A stretch of DNA of 64,000 nt, taken from assembly GCF_003070885.1 (NCBI RefSeq), contig NZ_CP028913.1, positions 2,170,001-2,234,000 of the forward strand, given 5' to 3'. The stretch comes from Agromyces badenianii (GTDB taxonomy: Bacteria; Actinomycetota; Actinomycetes; Actinomycetales; Microbacteriaceae). Made by a program: the position numbers and the translations under genes. The first letter of the stretch is position 1. Each line of letters opens with the position of its first letter. Shown piece after piece: positions 1-8,260 of the stretch. Under the pieces are notes generated by a model. That model did not search any database. It saw nothing but the letters and a program-made list of their open reading frames with translations, and was not told the origin of the DNA.

Positions 1-1182
1 GCCGCGCAGCACGCTGGCGAGCTCGGCCGGCGTGCGGAAGACCTCGCCCGAGGGGCGGATCGCCTCGTGCGCCTCCTGCGCGTTCTTCGACTTGCCGGCG
101 TAGACGCGGGGCTTGTCGGGGATCGAGTCGGCGCCGTAGAGCGTCGTGGCCTGCGCACGGGCCGCCGTGATCGCCTGCTGCGAGAGCGACGAGGAGTCGG
201 TTCGCATATAGGTGATGTAGCCGTTCTCGTAGAGCGACTGCGCCACCCGCATGGTGTCGCGGGCCGAGAGACGGAGTTTGCGCGCCGACTCCTGCTGGAG
301 CGTCGACGTCGTGAACGGCGCAGCAGGGCGTCGGGAGTACGGCTTCGACTCGACCTTCGAGACGGTGCGCGAGACGGCGTCGGCCGAGAGCGCGGTGACG
401 AGGGCCCCTGCGGTCGCCTCGTCGAGCACGACGGCCTTGCCCTTCAGCGTTCCGGCGTCGTCGAAATCGCGTCCGGTCGCGACGCGGTCACCGCCGAGGC
501 GCACGAGCTTCGCCTCGAACGAGGCCGAGCCGTCGGACGCCTCGGCCGCGAAGCGCCCAGCGAGATCCCAGTAGCCCGCCGCGACGAAGGCGAGACGTTC
601 GCGTTCACGATCGACGACGAGACGCGTGGCGGCCGACTGCACGCGCCCGGCGGACAGACCCGGGCCGACCTTGCGCCAGAGCACCGGCGAGATCTCGTAC
701 CCGTAGATGCGGTCGAGGATGCGCCGCGTCTCCTGCGCATCGACGAGTGCCGTGTCGAGCTCGCGGGTGTTGTCCTTCGCCTTCTGGATGGCGTCCTTGG
801 TGATCTCGTGGAAGACCATGCGGCGAACCGGAACCTTGGGCTTCAATTCCTGCAGCAGGTGCCACGCGATGGCCTCGCCCTCGCGGTCTTCATCGGTCGC
901 GAGCAAGAGCTCGTCTGCGCCCTTCAATGCGCGCTTCAACTCGGCGACGGTCTTCTTCTTCGAGTCGGACACCACGTAGTACGGCTCGAACCCGTTGTCG
1001 ACATCGACCGAGAACTTGCCGAGCGGGCCCTTCTTCAACTCAGCGGGCAGGTTCTTCGGCTCGATGAGGTCGCGGATGTGCCCGACCGACGAGAGCACCT
1101 CGTAGCCGTCGCCCAGGTACTGGGCGATCGACTTCATCTTGGTCGGCGACTCGACGATGACCAGCTTTTTCGCGCCTGACAC
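1..1182 (-). CDS. topA: DNA topoisomerase I, N-terminal part (runs off left edge)
   Basis: Type IA topoisomerase that relaxes negative supercoils. The 394 residues present begin with a TOPRIM domain (KKLVIVESPTK near residue 5, later ATDEDREGEAIAWH with the acidic metal-binding cluster) and reach the catalytic region YENGYITYMRTDSSSLS, where the tyrosine of YMRTDS is the strand-attacking residue. The GTG start at 1182 has GAGGAG six bases upstream and a plausible promoter at 1201-1228. The C-terminal zinc/repeat part lies outside the window. Identity is secure from the motifs; only the length is open. Confidence 0.97.
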   Translation of the reverse strand, partial: MSGAKKLVIVESPTKMKSIAQYLGDGYEVLSSVGHIRDLIEPKNLPAELKKGPLGKFSVDVDNGFEPYYVVSDSKKKTVAELKRALKGADELLLATDEDREGEAIAWHLLQELKPKVPVRRMVFHEITKDAIQKAKDNTRELDTALVDAQETRRILDRIYGYEISPVLWRKVGPGLSAGRVQSAATRLVVDRERERLAFVAAGYWDLAGRFAAEASDGSASFEAKLVRLGGDRVATGRDFDDAGTLKGKAVVLDEATAGALVTALSADAVSRTVSKVESKPYSRRPAAPFTTSTLQQESARKLRLSARDTMRVAQSLYENGYITYMRTDSSSLSQQAITAARAQATTLYGADSIPDKPRVYAGKSKNAQEAHEAIRPSGEVFRTPAELASVLRG

Positions 1183-1200
1183 CGGACTCCTCTTTGTTGA

Positions 1201-1228
1201 CGATTACGAACGAGAAACGCACATTCAA
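1201..1228 (-). promoter_or_regulatory. Putative topA promoter
   Basis: Reading leftward: -35 TTGAAT (1228-1223), 16-base spacer, -10 TAATCG (1206-1201). Transcription would begin near 1195 and leave a short leader carrying the GAGGAG ribosome binding site. Inferred from consensus similarity only. Confidence 0.45.
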
Positions 1229-1393
1229 TGCCGCGCCCCCGAGCGGTGTGCCATCAGCCGGCGAATGGTGCGCCGACAGCCACACCATACACACACTGGC
1301 CGAGAGGACACGTACTCGACGACACACGCACGGCCCGGGCGCTCCTCGGCGCGACCCCTTGCGGTTCGCACGCCGCTGAGGAGAATTGGCCAC

Positions 1394-1630
1394 ATGGACA
1401 CCTCAACGACGGGCTCGTACACGGCGAAGCTGATCGACGGACCGCTCGAGGGCAAGACGGTGGCCACCGCCTTCCTCGAGTCGGGTGACCCGCAGCCGCG
1501 GATCGAGCTCAAGACCGATCACGGCAAGCGCTACGTGTACTCGCGCGGGGCGGGGCTGGAGTTCGCGTCGTCCGACGACGATCGCCCCAGCGCCGTCGAC
1601 TATCGCTTCGTGGAGACCGTCTTCGACTGA
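1394..1630 (+). CDS. Small hypothetical protein, 78 aa
   Basis: I do not recognise this protein. It starts at ATG 1394 behind GAGGAG (10-base spacing). It is acidic, without signal peptide or membrane segment, beginning MDTSTTGSYTAKLIDGPLEG and ending YRFVETVFD; the alternating polar/hydrophobic pattern suggests a small beta-rich domain. It is divergent from topA and convergent with the Tad operon, so it is a single-gene unit. The good ribosome site and codon use support a real gene; a function cannot be assigned. Confidence 0.7.
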   Translation: MDTSTTGSYTAKLIDGPLEGKTVATAFLESGDPQPRIELKTDHGKRYVYSRGAGLEFASSDDDRPSAVDYRFVETVFD

Positions 1631-1687
1631 GTCGGGCCTCGGGTCACGACCGGCGGCGCTCAGCTCGGCCGCTCCGTCACCTCTCGA

Positions 1688-2077
1688 TCAGCCCGACCGC
1701 CCAGGTGGTCCGGCGCGCGCCGAGGCGACGAGTTCAAATCCCGGCAGCGCGGCGATCCCGACACTGACGGATGCCACGGCGCCGGCGAGCTCGCACGATC
1801 CGAGTCGTGCCCCGTTGCGGATCGCGATGGCGGCCGCGAGCTGACAGGGTACGCCCGCGACCGCTCCCGAGATCGCGTCCGCCGCGGCGAGCGCGGCGGC
1901 GTCGGCGGCGTTGGCCGCTCGTTGCGAGATGACGAAGACGCCGAGCAGCGTCACGAACGCCAGCGTGAGCGCGGTCACCGCGCCGATGATCCCGAGGGCG
2001 ACGACGGATGCCGCACCCGCCTCGGCTCGGGATCTCGCCGCCGCGGTCGACCTCGCCGGGAAGGGGCCGCCCATCAT
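1688..2077 (-). CDS. Rv3654c-like TadE-type pseudopilin, 129 aa
   Basis: Last gene of the leftward Tad operon. A basic start (MMGGPFPARSTAAARSRAEAG) precedes GAASVVALGIIGAVTALTLAF, one long hydrophobic helix, then an ANAADAAALAAADA segment typical of TadE/Rv3654c-like minor pilins. The ATG overlaps the TGA of the upstream TadE gene (ATGA), so translation is probably coupled. Expected to be an inner-membrane minor pilin. Actinobacterial Tad clusters usually end with this gene, which supports the call. Confidence 0.8.
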   Translation of the reverse strand: MMGGPFPARSTAAARSRAEAGAASVVALGIIGAVTALTLAFVTLLGVFVISQRAANAADAAALAAADAISGAVAGVPCQLAAAIAIRNGARLGSCELAGAVASVSVGIAALPGFELVASARAGPPGRSG

Positions 2078-2418
2078 CGGCCCCCCGTCACCGCGCACGA
2101 TTCGGCGCGCAACTCGATCACGGCGAGCACGCCCGCACCCGAGGCAGTGAGGGTCGCGCACACGAACTGCCCGTCGTTCGCCGCCGAGAGCTCAGCACCG
2201 CCGGCGACCCGGTCGGCGATCGCCCCGGCCTCGCCTGCGGATTCACCGCGCCCGAGCGCCCGCGCGGCATCGGCCGCGGCATCCGTCAACCGCACCTGCT
2301 GGGCGACGAGCTGCACCGAGGCGAGGCACGCGGCGAGCACGAGCGCGATGGCGGGCAGCGCGACCGCGAACTCCGCGGTCACGCCGCCGCGCTCGCGGTC
2401 AGCCGACCGTGAGCGCAT
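2074..2418 (-). CDS. TadE-like minor pilin, 114 aa
   Basis: Has the TadE signature ERGGVTAEFAVALPAIALVL: a G/E motif at the start of a single transmembrane helix, then an Ala-rich helix and a domain with two cysteines (FVCATL, AESCAV) likely to form a disulfide outside the membrane. I chose ATG 2418, which overlaps the end of the DUF4244 gene by 20 bases; a GTG at the VTAEF valine is a less likely alternative. Its stop overlaps the next start (ATGA). Role: minor pilin of the Tad/Flp fimbria. Confidence 0.8.
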   Translation of the reverse strand: MRSRSADRERGGVTAEFAVALPAIALVLAACLASVQLVAQQVRLTDAAADAARALGRGESAGEAGAIADRVAGGAELSAANDGQFVCATLTASGAGVLAVIELRAESCAVTGGR

Positions 2419-2638
2419 TCCGCACGAGATCGGTGAGGATGCCGCGCACCTCGTCACCGCGGAGGATGATGACGAGGAGCCCGGCGAAGCCGACCGCGGC
2501 CATCGTGGCCACGGCGTACTCGGCCGTGGCTGCTCCGCGTTCACCGGCGAGCCGCTCGGCGAAGCGCCGGGCGACTCGTTGCATGCGACCGCGATGCGTG
2601 CGCGCCCGGCGGTCCTCGGAGCTGGAGTGTTCGTGCAT
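2399..2638 (-). CDS. DUF4244 protein, probable major Flp-type pilin, 79 aa
   Basis: Short basic cytoplasmic start followed by ERGAATAEYAVATMAAVGFAG, a class III prepilin-like signal (G before A-A-T-A-E-Y, with E at mature position five) and one hydrophobic helix. This is the DUF4244 pattern found in actinobacterial Tad operons, where it occupies the position of the Flp pilin. ATG 2638 is preferred over an upstream start because GAAAGGA sits just before it. No prepilin peptidase is present in the window, so processing depends on an enzyme encoded elsewhere. Confidence 0.85.
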   Translation of the reverse strand: MHEHSSSEDRRARTHRGRMQRVARRFAERLAGERGAATAEYAVATMAAVGFAGLLVIILRGDEVRGILTDLVRNALTVG

Positions 2639-2696
2639 GGTGTTCCTTTCTGTGGTGCCGGCGGGCCGGCGATCGGGTGGCACGAGTCGAGCCGGG

Positions 2697-3758
2697 TCAC
2701 GTGGCGCCGCCGAGGGTGCCCGTGACGACCGAGATCATGAGCGGTGCGACGCCGAGCAGCACGAAGGCCGGGAGCACGCAGAGTCCGAGCGGCAGCATGA
2801 GGCGCACGCCGAGCGCCGCCGCACGCTCGGCTCCGGCGGAGCGGGCCGCGCGACGCAATCTGAAGGCCTCGGCCCGAAGGAGTTCGGCGACCGGTGCACC
2901 GGCGCGAGCCGCGAGCCCGACCACTTCCTCGACCTCGAGGCCATCGCCGGCGTGCGGCACATGCTGCTCGATCGAACGGCGAGCGAGGCCTCGCGCCAGA
3001 TCGATCGAGACGCCGCTCGACATCGCGATCGCGAGCAGTTCGAGCTCGAGGCCGGCGTCGGCGCGCGACCGACCCGCTCGCGCGGCGAGCGCCGCGTTCC
3101 ACCGATGGCCCGCCCACAGGCAGACGAGGCCGAGCGCGAGGCAGACGAGCCCGATGGGGTTGCCGAACAAGACGCCGAGTGTGTCGAATCCGAGGGTCGC
3201 CCCGAACAGCACGGCGATCGCCGGCAGTGCCATGACGAGCCGGGCGCTCGCCGCGGGCCCGGCGAGCGCGGCGCGCACCTCCCGGCGCAGTTGCGCCTCG
3301 TCGCGGAGCACCGCGGCGAGGTCGCGGAGGCTCGCGGCCAGCGGAGCGCCCGACTCCGCGGCCACTGCCCACGCCGCCGCGAGCACCTGCCAGGCAGCGG
3401 ATGCGTCGGGGTGCACGCGCTGCGCCGCGGAGATCGCCGGCGCCACCGGCTCGCCGTTCCGCGCCGCCGAGGCGGCTTGGGCGAGCACCTCTCTGTCTGC
3501 GGTGGACGCGGAGTCGGCGCCGACGTGGCTCCACGCGCTCGTCGCGGATACGCCGGCCGCGAGCAGCACGGCCAGCCGCTCGGTCAATGCGGCGATCACG
3601 TCGACCTCGACAGCCGGGTCGGGGCGACGTCGCAGTGCGGCGAGCCGCTCCAATGAACCCGCCCAGCGGGCGGGTGGAGTCATGCTCTGCTCGAGCGGCT
3701 TGGCCGGCGGGCGGCGAGGTGCGGACGGGCCCCTTCTGCGCGGCATCCGCTCGCTCAT
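2697..3758 (-). CDS. Tad inner-membrane platform protein, apparent TadB-TadC fusion, 353 aa
   Basis: Contains two GspF/T2SF-like halves. The first (about residues 45-190) has TERLAVLLAAGVSATSAW, then an AAESGAPLAASL helix and two membrane helices. The second (about 225-350) repeats the plan with LELLAIAMSSGVSIDLARG, LAARAGAPVAELL and two terminal membrane helices. In most Tad loci TadB and TadC are separate proteins, each with one such domain; here one reading frame carries both. The ATG overlaps the tadA stop (ATGA). It should form the membrane platform that couples the ATPase to pilin extrusion. Confidence 0.85.
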   Translation of the reverse strand: MSERMPRRRGPSAPRRPPAKPLEQSMTPPARWAGSLERLAALRRRPDPAVEVDVIAALTERLAVLLAAGVSATSAWSHVGADSASTADREVLAQAASAARNGEPVAPAISAAQRVHPDASAAWQVLAAAWAVAAESGAPLAASLRDLAAVLRDEAQLRREVRAALAGPAASARLVMALPAIAVLFGATLGFDTLGVLFGNPIGLVCLALGLVCLWAGHRWNAALAARAGRSRADAGLELELLAIAMSSGVSIDLARGLARRSIEQHVPHAGDGLEVEEVVGLAARAGAPVAELLRAEAFRLRRAARSAGAERAAALGVRLMLPLGLCVLPAFVLLGVAPLMISVVTGTLGGAT

Positions 3759-4891
3759 ATCTCTTCGACCACGAGGCGGTCGTCGCGTTGTTCGAACCGC
3801 CCCATCTGCGCGAGTCGGCGCCGGCCGTCGACCCGCTCGAGATGCAGTACGAGGTCGAACGCGCTCACCGTCTGCCTGGCGAGCGCATCGGGCGAGAGAC
3901 CGGCGATCGACCCGAGCGCCTCGAGCCGTGCGGGCACGTCGGCGAGTGAATTGGCGTGCAGGGTGCCGGCGCCGCCGTCATGGCCGGTGTTGAGAGCGGC
4001 GAGGAGTTCGCGGAGCTCGGCGCCGCGGCACTCGCCGACGACGAGCCGATCGGGTCGCATGCGCAGCGCCTCGCGAAGCAGCGCATCGAGACCGACCCGC
4101 CCGGTGCCCTCGAGATTGGCCTGCCTCGCCTCGAGCGAGACGACGTGCGGATGCTCGACCTGGAGTTCGGCGACGTCTTCGATGATCACGATGCGCTCTC
4201 GATCGGGCGCTTCGGCGAGGAGCGCCGCCAGCAGCGTCGTCTTGCCGGTGCCGCCCGCCCCCGTCACGAGAAGGTTCTTGCGCGATGACACGGCTTCGCG
4301 CAGCGCCGCTTCATGCGATGCCGCGACCATGCCGGCCCGGGACAGTGCCGCGAGCGAGAATCCGCCGGCGCGAGGCACCCGTACCGAGATCGTCGTGCCC
4401 GACGCCGACACCGGTGGAAGCACCGCGTGCACCCGGATGCCCTTGCCCAGCCGCACGTCGACGGCCGGCGTCGCCTCATCGATGTGCCGACCACCGCGGG
4501 CGATGAGCCGCACGGCGAGCGCGCGCACCTCGGCCTCGGCGGCCACCCAACTTGGTTCGTGCTCGGCTCCGCCCCCGCGATCGATCCAGAGGCCCCGCTC
4601 TCCGTTGACGAAGAGGTCGGTGACCGGTCCGTCGGAAGCGAACGGCTCGAGCGGGCCGAGCATCGAGAGGTCGGCGCCGATACGGTGCGACGGGTCGCGG
4701 CGATCGGCGAGTGATCGCTCGCCCCTGCCGGCTTCGATCGCCCCATCGATGCGCTCGGCGCCGGCCGTCACGGCCGACAGCGTCGCCGGCGACGTCGACG
4801 CCGCGTCATTCGGCGCGAACGCCCGCTCGGCCGCGGGCGATACGGTCGGTTCGCGCTGCCACGACGGGCTTGCCACGAAGGGAAGAGTCAT
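3755..4891 (-). CDS. tadA: Tad/Flp pilus assembly ATPase TadA (CpaF), 378 aa
   Basis: Secretion ATPase of the VirB11/CpaF family that powers Tad pilus assembly. Walker A GAGGTGKTTL is at 211-220, followed by IVIIEDVAELQ, the RMRPDRLVVGECRGAE Walker B/His-box region and NTGHDGGAGTLHAN. Length matches actinobacterial homologues (about 350-400 aa). It is the first gene of a tight operon (tadA, tadB-C fusion, DUF4244 pilin, TadE, Rv3654c-like). The Ssd/TadZ-like gene often found directly upstream is absent; a long leader lies there instead. Confidence 0.93.
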   Translation of the reverse strand: MTLPFVASPSWQREPTVSPAAERAFAPNDAASTSPATLSAVTAGAERIDGAIEAGRGERSLADRRDPSHRIGADLSMLGPLEPFASDGPVTDLFVNGERGLWIDRGGGAEHEPSWVAAEAEVRALAVRLIARGGRHIDEATPAVDVRLGKGIRVHAVLPPVSASGTTISVRVPRAGGFSLAALSRAGMVAASHEAALREAVSSRKNLLVTGAGGTGKTTLLAALLAEAPDRERIVIIEDVAELQVEHPHVVSLEARQANLEGTGRVGLDALLREALRMRPDRLVVGECRGAELRELLAALNTGHDGGAGTLHANSLADVPARLEALGSIAGLSPDALARQTVSAFDLVLHLERVDGRRRLAQMGRFEQRDDRLVVEEI

Positions 4892-5029
4892 GCGGCGAGC
4901 GTAGGAAACGGCGAAGGCTCACAGGCATCCGCTCGACCGCAGGTACGGAAAGAGCCTCCCCCACGCCGTTGTGGAGGAGGACTCGACCTGCTGGCACCGC
5001 GAGTTTCGCGATGCCCGTTAACGAAAGGG

Positions 5030-5061
5030 GGCGGCACCCATTGGGGGGAACAGGTGCCGCC
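5030..5061 (-). repeat. Hairpin with repeated 11-bp word in the Tad leader
   Basis: Perfect 9-bp inverted repeat GGCGGCACC (5030-5038) / GGTGCCGCC (5053-5061) closing a 14-base loop that contains one copy of ATTGGGGGGAA. The identical 11-mer recurs 36 bp away at 5076-5086. In the leftward transcript the word reads UUCCCCCCAAU, complementary to purine-rich ribosome sites. Could be an RNA switch, a protein operator or an attenuator; function unproven. Confidence 0.5.
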
Positions 5062-5130
5062 TCGGCAGCGCAAGGATTGGGGGGAATCACGAGCGCTGCA
5101 GGCCTCGAAACGAGTGTTCGGGCGGTAATC

Positions 5131-5158
5131 AGCATACGGCCTGAGGAGGGATGCGCAA
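5131..5158 (-). promoter_or_regulatory. Putative Tad operon promoter
   Basis: Reading leftward: -35 TTGCGC (5158-5153), 16-base spacer, -10 TATGCT (5136-5131). It would give a leader of about 230 bases before tadA that includes the hairpin and both 11-bp repeats. Confidence 0.4.
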
Positions 5159-5358
5159 GCATTTTTTGTCCTCATTTGTGCCGACACACAGAAATCTCTG
5201 CGCTCGAGCACAGGAACTTGCGCCATTCGTCCGCATTTCCGCTCTGCGACGCTCCACGACGCCCCGATTCCTCACCCACTCCATGCGACGGGTAGTGTGC
5301 TGCTTGGGGCAGGCGACCCATCAAGAAGAAGCACTCGCGAAGGAGCGACTGAAGAATC

Positions 5359-7311
<1,953 letters not shown>

Positions 7312-7328
7312 GGCCCGTCGCCCACCCC

Positions 7329-7382
7329 ACGAACGACGGATGCCGCGCCGGGATCGCTCCCGACGCGGCATCCGTCGTTCGT
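7329..7382. terminator. Bidirectional hairpin between acs and ridA-like gene
   Basis: Perfect 19-bp arms (ACGAACGACGGATGCCGCG at 7329-7347 and its complement at 7364-7382) enclose a second 5-bp stem CGGGA/TCCCG (7349-7362). Placed between two convergent genes, this suits a shared transcription terminator. It lacks a clear T-run. The arms carry the GGATGCC word that recurs through the window. Confidence 0.75.
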
Positions 7383-7398
7383 GCCTGCGCTCGCCCGG

Positions 7399-7869
7399 TT
7401 ACTCGAACTCGACCACGAGCTCGATCTCGACCGGCGAGTCGAGCGGAAGCACTGCGACGCCGACCGCCGAGCGAGCGTGCCGGCCGGCCTCGCCGAAGAT
7501 CTCGCCGAGCACTTCGGACGCTCCATTGATGACGCCCGGTTGCCCGGTGAATGCGGGATCGGATGCGACGAACCCGACGAGCTTCACGATGCGGGTGACC
7601 CGGTCGAGCGAACCGAGTTCGGCCCGAACCGCCGCGAGCGCGTTGAGCGCCGCGGTGCGCGCGTACGCCTCGGCGTCGCCGGCGGGAACGAGCCCGTGGG
7701 CGTCGCCGACCTTGCCCGTGGCGGGCAGCGCACCGGCCGTGAAGGGCAACTGGCCCGAGGTGTAGACGTGGGCTCCCGTGACGACGGCGGGCACGTACAC
7801 GGCGACGGGCGGCGCGACCTCGGGAAGCTCGATGCCGAGCTCGGCCAGACGGGCCTCGACGGCGGCCAT
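7399..7869 (-). CDS. RidA/YjgF family protein, 156 aa
   Basis: Member of the RidA-like superfamily, long subgroup: VYTSGQLPFTAGALPATGKVG, then AALNALAAVRAELGSLDRVTRIVKLVGFVAS and EIELVVEFE at the end. The catalytic arginine of true RidA (within RTTV) is replaced here by the sequence around HARSAVGVAVLP, so deaminase activity on enamines is uncertain. The ATG overlaps the stop of the upstream DUF4177 gene (ATGA), so the two are co-translated. A second, canonical RidA is at 44082-44465. Confidence 0.85.
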   Translation of the reverse strand: MAAVEARLAELGIELPEVAPPVAVYVPAVVTGAHVYTSGQLPFTAGALPATGKVGDAHGLVPAGDAEAYARTAALNALAAVRAELGSLDRVTRIVKLVGFVASDPAFTGQPGVINGASEVLGEIFGEAGRHARSAVGVAVLPLDSPVEIELVVEFE

Positions 7870-8096
7870 CAGGCCTCGCCCTCGAACTGCTTGGCCGCTT
7901 GCGCGGCGGCAGCGGCGCCGGCGGATGCCGCGGCAGACGACTCCCCGCCGGTCGGGCGCTTCAGGTAGGCGACGAGGCCGCCCTCCGGCCCCTGCACGAT
8001 CTGCACGAGCTCCCACCCCTCGGAGCCCCAGTTGTTCAGGATCGCCGCAGTGTTGTGGATGAGCAGCGGAGTGGTGATGTACTCCCAGGTCGTCAT
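7869..8096 (-). CDS. DUF4177-like small protein, 75 aa
   Basis: Begins MTTWEYITTPLLIHNTAAIL and continues NNWGSEGWELVQIVQGPEGGLVAYLKRP, the DUF4177 pattern (aromatic WEY start, GWELV core), followed by an Ala-rich tail. ATG 8096 follows AGAGGAA; longer upstream frames are rejected because they run through low-complexity arginine-rich sequence. Cotranscribed with the RidA-like gene through an ATGA overlap. Function unknown; it is probably a small cytosolic beta-sheet protein. Confidence 0.8.
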   Translation of the reverse strand: MTTWEYITTPLLIHNTAAILNNWGSEGWELVQIVQGPEGGLVAYLKRPTGGESSAAASAGAAAAAQAAKQFEGEA

Positions 8097-8247
8097 GGTT
8101 CCTCTGTCTCTCGGTTTGCTTCGTGGCTGTGGCGTCGTTCGCGTGGATCGGCGATGTCGAACGGAGGGCGGGAATCGCGCGGATCGGCGCGCCTCCTTCG
8201 CGAAACGGCACACAGCCTGCATAGCGCGATTTGTCAGCCTTCTCCGT

Positions 8248-8253
8248 TAAGCT
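8248..8253 (+). promoter_or_regulatory. -10 element of a possibly leaderless PBP promoter
   Basis: TAAGCT at 8248-8253 lies seven bases before the ATG at 8261, and no Shine-Dalgarno sequence precedes that ATG. Together this suggests transcription starts at or next to the start codon. Confidence 0.4.
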
Positions 8254-8260
8254 CCACTAT

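Larger units (their letters stand above)
4892..5358. other. 467-bp intergenic leader between Tad operon and acs
   Basis: No convincing gene. It holds divergent control signals: a leftward promoter (5131-5158) for the Tad operon and, in its predicted leader RNA, a perfect hairpin (5030-5061) plus two identical 11-bp words ATTGGGGGGAA (5040-5050 and 5076-5086). To the right are an AT-richer stretch near 5155-5215 and the acs ribosome site AGGAG (5341-5345). A leftward reading frame from 5162 to 4806 spans the repeats but has no recognisable domain. Confidence 0.6.

Noticed and set aside
4806..5162. Possible 118-aa gene on the minus strand upstream of tadA
   Set aside because: No domain or ribosome site, overlaps the 5' end of tadA in another frame; kept only as a possible leader peptide idea.
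7399..7869. Calling the first RidA-like gene a canonical ridA
   Set aside because: The catalytic arginine region differs; the canonical member is at 44082-44465.
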